5,478 nucleotides of DNA from Lutispora sp. GTDB lineage: Bacteria; Bacillota; Clostridia; Lutisporales; Lutisporaceae. Positions 1 to 5,378 of the stretch are shown piece by piece (within the stretch, counting starts at the first letter, position 1; each line of letters begins with the position of its first letter). The position numbers and the translations under genes are program-made. The notes beneath the pieces were generated by a model. That model did not search any database, was not told the DNA's origin, and saw only the letters and a list, made by a program, of their open reading frames with translations. The DNA lies in NCBI GenBank assembly GCA_030834765.1, contig JAUQXG010000145.1, positions 1 to 5,478 of the forward strand. The letters run 5' to 3'.

Positions 1-252
1 TTAAGTAAATGTGCATTTAAAAATAAATTAATCATCAGGGTAAGTCCTATAGACTTTGGCAATGTGAATACTAATAAAGATAAGCTTGAAGCTATGGTAG
101 AAGGAGTTTCTGATATTGAAGTTTATGAGGACAAGTCTTTAACTCAAGGCAGTTGTATAATTGAAACACCTTCTGGCGAAGTAAACTCAAGTATTGATGT
201 GCAAATTAAAGAGTTAGAAAAAATATTTCTATATATATTAAGGAATGAGTGA
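1..252 (+). CDS. fliH: Flagellar assembly protein FliH, C-terminal part (5' end outside window)
   Basis: The reading frame is open from base 1 to the TGA at 250-252 and gives the last 83 residues of a longer protein. FliH is the cytoplasmic stator and regulator of the FliI ATPase; it resembles the peripheral stalk (b plus delta subunits) of F-type ATP synthases and docks FliI at the export gate. The visible part fits the FliH C-terminal domain: an IIRVSPID strand, then a stretch ending in LTQGSCIIETPSGEVNSSID. This corresponds to the family's usual 'GgciieT..G.vDas' block, followed by a closing amphipathic helix (VQIKELEKIFLYIL). A GTG at 64 lies inside this domain and is not a credible start. 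The stop overlaps the start of fliI by 8 bp, which suggests translational coupling of the two partners. The call rests on this short tail plus the adjacent fliI. Confidence 0.88.
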   Translation, partial: LSKCAFKNKLIIRVSPIDFGNVNTNKDKLEAMVEGVSDIEVYEDKSLTQGSCIIETPSGEVNSSIDVQIKELEKIFLYILRNE

Positions 253-1570
253 TAATTTGAGTGGAATAAATCTGCTTAAATATAAGCACATGGTAAATTT
301 TGGTGAATTAATAAAATATTCCGGAAAAGTTTCCCAAGTAGTAGGTTTGACAATAGAATCAGTAGGACCTGCTGTGAAGTTAGGTGAAATTTGCAATATA
401 TATCCTTTAAAAGACGACACCCCTATCATATCTGAAGTAGTCGGATTCAAGGGAAATATTGTGTGCCTTATGCCATTAGGAGAGATGGCTGGTATAGGGC
501 CAGGAAGCCGCGTAGAAGCAACTGGACAGATGCTTCGGGTAAATGTAGATGATGCACTGTTAGGCAGAGTACTAGATGGATTAGGCAATCCTATTGACGA
601 TAAAGGAAATATCGATACTAAAAACAGTTACCCAGTTGAGAATACACCGCCTAATCCATTAACAAGGAAAAAGATTCAGGAAATACTTCCGTTGGGAATT
701 AAATCCATAGATGGATTATTGACAATAGGTAAAGGACAAAGAATTGGAATATTTGCCGGAAGTGGTGTGGGAAAGAGTACGTTAATGGGTATGATTGCAA
801 GAAATACAAAAGCCGATATAAATGTTATTGGCTTAATCGGAGAAAGAGGAAGGGAAGTAAGGGAGTTTTTAGAAAATGATTTAATGGATGAAGGTTTAAA
901 AAGATCTATTGTTATAGTAGCAACATCTGATCAACCGGCTCTTATAAGATTGAAAGCAGCACAATTAGCAACTGCAATAGCTGAATATTTCAGAGATAAA
1001 GGTAAAGACGTAATGCTGCTAATGGATTCGCTAACTCGTTTTGCAATGGCCCAAAGAGAAGTGGGACTGGCACTAGGAGAGCCACCTGTTACCAGAGGCT
1101 ATACTCCTTCCGTATTTTCTGTTTTACCTAAATTATTAGAGAGGTCTGGTACCGCTGAAAAAGGTTCAATAACCGGAATGTATACGGTCTTGGTAGATGG
1201 TGATGACATGAATGAGCCTATTACTGATACTGTAAGAGGCATATTAGACGGACATATCGTGTTAGCAAGATCCTTAGCCAATAAAAATCATTATCCGGCT
1301 ATTGATATTTTATCTAGTGTAAGTAGGGTAATGCCAAATATTGTATCAGAAGATCATAAATATTGTGCAGCTGAAATAAAAAGTATTATGGCTGTACATA
1401 AGGATGCAGAAGACTTGATTAATATAGGAGCTTATGTAAAAGGGAGCAATTCAGATATTGATAGAGCCATTGAATGTATTGGTGATATAAATAAATTGTT
1501 AAAACAAACTGTGAGTGAAAATGTTTCTTTAGATGAAATATTATTCATGATGAAAGGCATTTTGAGTTAA
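245..1570 (+). CDS. fliI: Flagellum-specific ATPase FliI
   Basis: This is the ATPase of the flagellar type III export apparatus. It forms a hexamer under the export gate and, with FliH and FliJ, helps unload export substrates from chaperones. At 441 residues it is normal for the family. Visible parts are an N-terminal beta-barrel domain (about 1-95), LLGRVLDGLGNPID at 105-118, the FliI-type PPNPLTRKKI at 135-144 (this separates it from F1 beta), and Walker A AGSGVGKST at 171-179. GERGREV at 199-205 carries the expected catalytic Glu200. Walker B VMLLMDS ends around Asp261, and the alpha/beta ATPase signature PAIDILSSVS is at 351-360. No key residue is missing. The ATG at 245 sits inside the end of fliH (ATGAGTGA), with AAGGA directly against it, so initiation probably depends on coupling. 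An in-frame TTG at 257, giving MSGINLLKYK, is a possible alternative start. fliJ follows after 10 nt. Confidence 0.97.
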   Translation: MSDNLSGINLLKYKHMVNFGELIKYSGKVSQVVGLTIESVGPAVKLGEICNIYPLKDDTPIISEVVGFKGNIVCLMPLGEMAGIGPGSRVEATGQMLRVNVDDALLGRVLDGLGNPIDDKGNIDTKNSYPVENTPPNPLTRKKIQEILPLGIKSIDGLLTIGKGQRIGIFAGSGVGKSTLMGMIARNTKADINVIGLIGERGREVREFLENDLMDEGLKRSIVIVATSDQPALIRLKAAQLATAIAEYFRDKGKDVMLLMDSLTRFAMAQREVGLALGEPPVTRGYTPSVFSVLPKLLERSGTAEKGSITGMYTVLVDGDDMNEPITDTVRGILDGHIVLARSLANKNHYPAIDILSSVSRVMPNIVSEDHKYCAAEIKSIMAVHKDAEDLINIGAYVKGSNSDIDRAIECIGDINKLLKQTVSENVSLDEILFMMKGILS

Positions 1571-1580
1571 GGAGTTTAAA

Positions 1581-2018
1581 ATGGGAAGTTATAAATTCAA
1601 ACTACAAAAGCTGCTTGAACTAAAAGAAAGTTTAGAAGAAGAAAAAAAGAATCAACTTGGATTAGCTTTTCAAAGATTAAATGGTGAAAATGAGAAGTTA
1701 AAACTATTAAGACATAAATTAAGTATTGCTGATAACGAGCTTAATAAACAAGCTGAAAGTGGAATAGAAATAAAAACATTAAAATTATTTATCCAAAGAA
1801 TTGATTACTACAAAGATCTTATCAAAAAACAAATTTTATCAGTAAAAATGGCTACTGAATATGTAGAAATATGTAGATGTGAATTGATTAAAGCAAGTCA
1901 AGGGAAGAAAATTATGGAAAAGTTAAAAGATAAAGATTATGTGAAATACATCTATACAGAGCAAAAGAAAGAAGATAGAATAGTTGACGAGCTTGTATCA
2001 TTTAAGCAAAACAACTAA
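1581..2018 (+). CDS. fliJ: Flagellar export protein FliJ
   Basis: FliJ is a small soluble coiled-coil protein. It inserts into the centre of the FliI hexamer much as the gamma subunit does in F1-ATPase, contacts the gate protein FlhA, and helps recycle export chaperones. The 145-residue product is almost wholly helical and charged. It starts with the typical FliJ block KFKLQKLLELKE (residues 5-16) and continues as an antiparallel coiled coil. Its C-terminal segment KIMEKLKDKDYVKYIYTEQ matches the family's usual 'R/K-x-LEKLKEKxxxxY' region. Length is ordinary (about 145-150). The start is set by TAAGGAG at 1568-1574, which overlaps the fliI stop and lies 6 nt before the ATG. Sequence conservation in this family is low, so position directly after fliI is an important part of the evidence. 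Confidence 0.92.
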   Translation: MGSYKFKLQKLLELKESLEEEKKNQLGLAFQRLNGENEKLKLLRHKLSIADNELNKQAESGIEIKTLKLFIQRIDYYKDLIKKQILSVKMATEYVEICRCELIKASQGKKIMEKLKDKDYVKYIYTEQKKEDRIVDELVSFKQNN

Positions 2019-2021
2019 CAC

Positions 2022-2028
2022 AGGGGGC
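2022..2028 (+). promoter_or_regulatory. Ribosome binding site that sets the MotE/YlxF-like start
   Basis: AGGGGG at 2022-2027 lies 7 nt before the ATG at 2035, just after the fliJ stop. It favours the ATG at 2035 over an upstream in-frame TTG at 1984, which would add 17 residues and overlap fliJ by 35 nt. Confidence 0.6.
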
Positions 2029-2034
2029 AATACT

Positions 2035-2733
2035 ATGGAGCAGGCTACTTTAAAAAATAATAAAAAATTGAATAAGGCAAGTGAAGACCCAATTAATGTT
2101 AAGAGTGCCAAGAAAAAATCTAATGTCTTGCATACCTTGTTACTAATTCTTATAATTATTTTTTTAACTTCTATCCTTGCATTAGGTAGCATTTTTCTTT
2201 TTAATATTGCTGGATTAAAGACAGATATGGCAAAACTGTTTGTAAATGTTCCTTTAATTGGAACAATTGTGAAACCTATAGCAGAGAATAAGACACCTCA
2301 AGAGCTTGAGAAAGAACAAATGGAGCTGTCAAGAAAAGATTTATCTTTGCAAACCCAAAGATTAAATGAAAAAGAGAAAGAAATAGAAGCCAAAGAAAAA
2401 GTACTACAGGGAAAAGAACTGGAATTACAAGCAAAAGAAGAAAGCATGAATAATAAAATTGCTCAACTTGATAGCAAATTACAAAGTATTAAAGAGCAAG
2501 TTGAATATATAGAAAAAATGGATACTTCAAAAGCGGCACAAGTATTGTTGAATATGACTGATAAATCTTCTGTTATTCAGATATTAAGAAATATGAAAAA
2601 AGATAAAGCAGTTGGAATAATATCCCTTATGGATCCGCTGCAAGCAGCTCGATTACTAGAAGAGCTAAGTAAAACACCAGTTGAAGATAACAACGCCAGT
2701 AAGCTTGAAGCAGGCAGTAGCACCTTACCCTAA
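2035..2733 (+). CDS. ylxF: MotE/YlxF-like membrane-anchored coiled-coil flagellar protein
   Basis: The 232-residue product has a Lys-rich cytoplasmic N-terminus (about 1-30) and one strongly hydrophobic membrane segment (about 33-58). A long Glu/Lys/Gln-rich coiled coil follows (about 88-160, with repeats such as NEKEKEIEAKEK), and then a helical region (about 160-213, YIEKMDTSKAAQVLLNM through MDPLQAARLLEEL). That last region resembles the N-terminal domain of MgtE magnesium transporters. The architecture matches the MotE family and the ylxF product, which occupies the same place between fliJ and fliK in Bacillus subtilis. Rhizobial MotE is known as a periplasmic chaperone of MotC; the role in Gram-positive bacteria is not established, to my knowledge. 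The topology (N-in, C-terminal domain outside) is inferred from the Lys-rich N-terminus. No MgtE transport domain is present, so this is not a magnesium channel. The symbol is assigned by architecture and synteny. Confidence 0.82.
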   Translation: MEQATLKNNKKLNKASEDPINVKSAKKKSNVLHTLLLILIIIFLTSILALGSIFLFNIAGLKTDMAKLFVNVPLIGTIVKPIAENKTPQELEKEQMELSRKDLSLQTQRLNEKEKEIEAKEKVLQGKELELQAKEESMNNKIAQLDSKLQSIKEQVEYIEKMDTSKAAQVLLNMTDKSSVIQILRNMKKDKAVGIISLMDPLQAARLLEELSKTPVEDNNASKLEAGSSTLP

Positions 2734-2750
2734 TCTTTAATGTGCTATTG
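2715..2750 (+). other. Possible intercistronic RNA hairpin before fliK
   Basis: CAGTAGCAC at 2715-2723 can pair with GTGCTATTG at 2742-2749/2750 (9 bp, including one G-U), leaving an 18-nt loop that holds the TAA stop of the upstream gene. No U-tract follows, so it does not look like an intrinsic terminator. The pairing was found by eye and no folding energy was calculated. Confidence 0.4.
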
Positions 2751-2765
2751 ATATAAAAATGATTG

Positions 2766-2776
2766 AAAGGAGGTGA
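2766..2776 (+). promoter_or_regulatory. Very strong ribosome binding site before fliK
   Basis: AAAGGAGGTGA at 2766-2776 is close to a full complement of the 16S anti-Shine-Dalgarno end. It serves ATGs at 2780 (a four-codon mini-ORF) and at 2784 and 2787 (fliK frame). GGAGG ends 6 nt before 2780 but 10 nt before 2784. Confidence 0.85.
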
Positions 2777-2783
2777 GTGATGA

Positions 2784-4244
2784 ATGATGAATAATATGAT
2801 ATTTCCAACGCAGTCCAATGTACAGTTGGCCAAAAAAGGAGACAACAGTGTAAACGCAAGCAAATATAAATCTTCTCAAATATCGGATTTTAGAAACATA
2901 ATGACAGAAGCAAAAAATAATATGAAATCAAATGTTTCTAAAAAGGTTTATAAGAATCAAGAGAGCTATGGCAAGAATGACAATAAGTTTGACTCTCTTG
3001 AAGAAACCCAAAATTCCAATGATGCTGACATAAAAAATAGTAAGCTTAAAGAAAAGTTGAATAACTCAGAAAGTACTAAAGCCATTGAAGAGCCAAAGGA
3101 TGAAGAAAAAACTGAAATAAGCGATGAAAACAAAGATGTTATTGCACAGATGGAAAATATATTAAACTTGGTCCATAGTATGCTGAAAGATATAAAGGAT
3201 ACAAATCAAGAATCCAATGACTTGCTATCAGACCAAGAAATAACTGACATGTATCTATTATTGGATAAAATGAAGATTGTCCAAGACTCAAATAGTTTTC
3301 TGTCAAATTCGGAGCTTGATCAGATGATGAATAAGTTAAAAGAAATTTTATCTGTTGATCATGTAGAGTCTAAAGATTTCCCTGAAACTAATTTATTTAT
3401 GGAGCTTCAATCAGAATTTCAAAATTTACTTAAAACAATTGACGAAAAAGGTACAAAAGAAAATGAAATGGCAAATGTGGTGCAAATAGATCTAGAAACA
3501 AAAGAAGATTCTTATATAAATAAGAAATCTCAAGATTCAACCAATCCTGTAAATAGTAATAGACCTAGTAATAATGAAGATATAGAAGTTAAATCAATGG
3601 AGGAATCCACATCTAAAGAGAATCAAAATACAGAAAAGGGTGAGGAGAAAGCCCAAGCTTCTAAAAAAACAGATACTGGGAAGCTCATACAGAAAGTTGT
3701 GCAAAAAGTCATTATTGAACCGAAAGATCCATTAAATGCTGAAGTCAAGCTAGACAATATTGCAAGGAATGGAATAGACAAAGTGAACTTAGTTGATAAA
3801 CCTGCTCCGTTATACAAAATGGAAGTTTTAAAACAAATAGTAGAAAAAGCTCAGGTTTTATTAGGCAACGATACATCGGAAATGGATATGCAGCTAAGAC
3901 CTGAAAACTTGGGTAAGCTTTCCCTAAAAGTAGTGATTGAAAAAGGCCTGATGAGTGCAAGATTCATAGCGGAAAGTCAACAAGTTAAAGAAGTTATCGA
4001 ATCAAATTTTAACCAATTAAAAGACATGCTTCAACAAAAGGGCATAGATGTACAAAGTTTTAGTGTTTCTGTTGGACAACAAAATAAGGATTCTAATAAT
4101 AATGGCTATAGAGCATGGAAAGATTCAATTTCTAGCTCGGTTCGTAAGTTATCAATAGACTTTGCAGACGACATGGATCAACTATTTATAGAAACAAAAA
4201 ACCCATATGAATATCATGAAGGAAGCGTAGATTACAAAGCATAG
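2784..4244 (+). CDS. fliK: Flagellar hook-length control protein FliK
   Basis: FliK is an exported molecular ruler. It measures hook length and then switches the export gate protein FlhB from hook-type to filament-type substrates. The 486-residue product has a long, weakly conserved, hydrophilic N-terminal and central part (about 1-340) rich in Lys, Glu, Asp, Asn and Ser, as expected for the ruler region. A compact C-terminal domain (about 344-432) fits the Flg_hook family: a leading helix YKMEVLKQIVEKA, the hallmark LRPENLGKLSLKV at 371-383, then a strand and the helix VKEVIESNFNQLKDMLQQKGI. About 55 residues follow, ending in SVDYKA. A short hydrophobic/acidic segment pair near 144-191 may be a weak repeat. 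The start is one of tandem ATGs (2784, 2787) behind a very strong ribosome binding site. flgD follows after 11 nt. The N-terminal half alone would not be identifiable; the C-terminal domain and locus make the call. Confidence 0.95.
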   Translation: MMNNMIFPTQSNVQLAKKGDNSVNASKYKSSQISDFRNIMTEAKNNMKSNVSKKVYKNQESYGKNDNKFDSLEETQNSNDADIKNSKLKEKLNNSESTKAIEEPKDEEKTEISDENKDVIAQMENILNLVHSMLKDIKDTNQESNDLLSDQEITDMYLLLDKMKIVQDSNSFLSNSELDQMMNKLKEILSVDHVESKDFPETNLFMELQSEFQNLLKTIDEKGTKENEMANVVQIDLETKEDSYINKKSQDSTNPVNSNRPSNNEDIEVKSMEESTSKENQNTEKGEEKAQASKKTDTGKLIQKVVQKVIIEPKDPLNAEVKLDNIARNGIDKVNLVDKPAPLYKMEVLKQIVEKAQVLLGNDTSEMDMQLRPENLGKLSLKVVIEKGLMSARFIAESQQVKEVIESNFNQLKDMLQQKGIDVQSFSVSVGQQNKDSNNNGYRAWKDSISSSVRKLSIDFADDMDQLFIETKNPYEYHEGSVDYKA

Positions 4245-4249
4245 GAGGT
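4243..4249 (+). promoter_or_regulatory. Ribosome binding site supporting a TTG start for flgD
   Basis: AGGAGGT at 4243-4249 overlaps the TAG stop of fliK (4242-4244) and ends 6 nt before TTG 4256. No in-frame ATG or GTG lies nearby, so the TTG is the likely start. Confidence 0.85.
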
Positions 4250-4255
4250 AATAAA

Positions 4256-4885
4256 TTGACTGTAAGTGGAGTAAGTAATTCCCCATATTCTAGTGCTTTA
4301 GGACAAAAAGAAAAAACCAATGGTAGCAGTTTAGATAAGGATGCTTTTTTGAATCTTTTAGTGACCCAGCTTAGAAATCAGAATCCGTTAGAACCTATGG
4401 AAGATAAGGAATTTATAGCACAGATGGCTCAGTTTACCGCATTGGAACAGACTCAAAGTATGAATAAGACCATGAAGATGAATTCTGCATATAATCTTAC
4501 AAACAAATATGCTTATGCAACTTATAGAGATGAAAAAAGCAGCGAGCTAAAAGAGGTTGAAGGATTAGTAGAAAAAGCAAGCTTAAAGGATGGCAGTGTA
4601 TATGTGACTATTGATGGAAAAGAAGTTCTGTTTGATGATGTAAAAGAAGTAAGCGAGATTATTAGCAATCAAGCGATGCTGGGACTAATGAATCAGAACA
4701 TAAAACTCTCTTCAGCAAGTAATTTTATAGGAAAAGAAGTAAAAGCAAAATACTATGATACAACAGAGAAAAAATATATTGATATTGAAGGACAAGTAGA
4801 AACGGTTATTGTAAAGAATAACGCAGTATTTTTATCTGTAAATCAAAAGGAAGTTTTGCTAGAGGATGTTTATCAGGTAAAATAG
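4256..4885 (+). CDS. flgD: Flagellar hook scaffold (capping) protein FlgD
   Basis: FlgD is exported through the flagellar channel and sits at the growing tip, where it caps and guides assembly of the hook subunit FlgE; it is discarded when the hook is complete. The 209-residue product carries the defining FlgD N-terminal block at about 26-68. Its core runs from LDKDAFLNLLVTQLRNQNP into the helix EFIAQMAQFTALEQTQSM. The remaining 140 residues form two tandem copies of one beta-rich unit, residues 69-132 and 145-208. They align without gaps at an offset of 76 residues, and I counted 23 identities in 64 positions. B. subtilis FlgD, from memory about 140 residues, would have room for only one such unit. 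Translation starts at TTG, supported by AGGAGGT 6 nt upstream. flgE lies one gene downstream, which agrees with the role. Confidence 0.95.
   Translation: MTVSGVSNSPYSSALGQKEKTNGSSLDKDAFLNLLVTQLRNQNPLEPMEDKEFIAQMAQFTALEQTQSMNKTMKMNSAYNLTNKYAYATYRDEKSSELKEVEGLVEKASLKDGSVYVTIDGKEVLFDDVKEVSEIISNQAMLGLMNQNIKLSSASNFIGKEVKAKYYDTTEKKYIDIEGQVETVIVKNNAVFLSVNQKEVLLEDVYQVK
4460..4651 (+). repeat. FlgD internal repeat, copy 1 (protein level)
   Basis: This segment encodes FlgD residues 69-132, starting MNKTMKMNSAYN and ending KEVLFDDVKEV. It aligns without gaps to residues 145-208, sharing landmarks such as MN, SA-x-N, Y-x-D, EG-x-VE, KEVL and DV-x-x-V. The similarity is at protein level; the DNA copies have diverged. 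Confidence 0.75.
4688..4879 (+). repeat. FlgD internal repeat, copy 2 (protein level)
   Basis: This segment encodes FlgD residues 145-208, starting MNQNIKLSSASN and ending KEVLLEDVYQV. It is the second copy of the unit at residues 69-132, lying exactly 76 residues (228 bp) downstream. It contains the NFIGKEVKA segment that resembles the usual start of the FlgD beta domain, so it is probably the canonical copy. Confidence 0.75.
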
Positions 4886-4910
4886 CTATTTATAGTCCAG
4901 AGGTGATAGG

Positions 4911-5297
4911 ATGAATGAAATTAAAATAAATAGACCAATCATTCCAATAGCCCGAGTAATTGAGTCAAACAATCGTAATAAAGTAGCAGCAAATCCCAAC
5001 AGTGATTTTAAAGAAATATTGCAGAGCCAAATAAACAAGCAAAATGAAATAAAGTTTTCAAAACATGCTATTGAAAGACTTCAATCTCGCAATATAAATT
5101 TATCTAAGCAGGAAATGCAAAAAATTGATGCTGCACTAACGAAAGCAGCTGATAAAGGTGTAAAGGAAACGCTTATAATAATGGGAAATACCGCTTTTAT
5201 TGCTAATGTGAAAAGCAGAACAATCGTGACAGCAGCAGCTAATGAAAATTTAAAAGATAATGTTTTTACGAACATTGATGGTGCTGTGATCATATAA
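4911..5297 (+). CDS. Conserved flagellar operon protein (TIGR02530-like), function unknown
   Basis: The 128-residue product has a variable basic and polar N-terminus (about 1-45) and a conserved core. The core runs FSKHAIERLQSRNINLS (49-65), a Lys/Ala-rich helix (66-84), a strand ETLIIMGNTAFIANV (86-100), a strand RTIVTAA (103-109) and a terminal FTNIDGAVII (119-128). From memory this pattern fits the 'flagellar operon protein' family TIGR02530, found between flgD and flgE in many Bacilli and Clostridia; no firm function is known to me. There is no signal peptide or membrane segment, so it is either cytoplasmic or a type III export substrate. AGGTGAT at 4901-4907 before ATG 4911 supports the start. 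The gap after flgD is 25 nt. Its place between the hook cap and hook genes suggests a role in hook assembly or its control, which is inference. Confidence 0.82.
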   Translation: MNEIKINRPIIPIARVIESNNRNKVAANPNSDFKEILQSQINKQNEIKFSKHAIERLQSRNINLSKQEMQKIDAALTKAADKGVKETLIIMGNTAFIANVKSRTIVTAAANENLKDNVFTNIDGAVII

Positions 5298-5320
5298 GCC
5301 GGACCTTTTTAGGAGGCTTA
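5295..5320 (+). other. Possible intercistronic RNA hairpin at the stop codon before flgE
   Basis: TAAGCC (5295-5300, including the stop codon) can pair with GGCTTA (5315-5320). Inside, CCT (5304-5306) can pair with AGG (5311-5313) around a TTTT loop, with GGA opposite A as an internal loop. The downstream bases are GCCTTTTGG, only a short T run, so this is at best a weak terminator and more likely an RNA-stability or attenuation element. It lies in the 81-nt gap and was identified by eye. Confidence 0.4.
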
Positions 5321-5362
5321 GCCTTTTGGAATGACTGAAGAAAGGCATAAAAATTTAAACTT

Positions 5363-5369
5363 AGGAGGT
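5363..5369 (+). promoter_or_regulatory. Ribosome binding site of flgE
   Basis: AGGAGGT at 5363-5369 lies 9 nt before ATG 5379. It favours that start (or the next ATG, 5382) over an in-frame ATG at 5331, which would add 16 polar residues not expected at a FlgE N-terminus. Confidence 0.85.
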
Positions 5370-5378
5370 CAAAAAAAC

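Noticed and set aside
64..252. GTG-initiated 62-residue gene
   Set aside because: It is the 3' end of fliH; the frame is open upstream to base 1 and the encoded FliH domain continues through the GTG.
238..588. Antisense 116-codon open frame opposite fliI
   Set aside because: The product has no recognisable domain and lies fully opposite conserved FliI coding sequence; it is a shadow frame. The same applies to minus-strand frames at 1099-1281, 1998-2192, 2627-2863, 3623-3817, 3745-3960 and 5081-5293.
245..1570. F1 ATP synthase beta subunit or Rho-like ATPase
   Set aside because: The PPNPLTRKKI segment, the GERGREV form of the catalytic motif and neighbouring fliH and fliJ identify it as FliI.
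1984..2034. TTG start extending the MotE/YlxF-like protein by 17 residues
   Set aside because: It lies within fliJ, has no ribosome binding site, and the ATG at 2035 is well placed behind AGGGGG.
2514..2676. Magnesium transporter MgtE
   Set aside because: Only the MgtE-N-like helical domain is present, behind a single membrane helix and a coiled coil; there is no transport domain and the locus is flagellar.
5295..5328. Intrinsic transcription terminator before flgE
   Set aside because: The stem is short and interrupted and the following T run has only four bases; flgE belongs to the same expected operon.
5331..5378. In-frame upstream ATG that would lengthen FlgE by 16 residues, or a short separate leader peptide
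   Set aside because: The nearest AGGAGG is 14 nt away, the added residues are polar and unlike FlgE N-termini, and translation would run through the proper ribosome binding site at 5363-5369.
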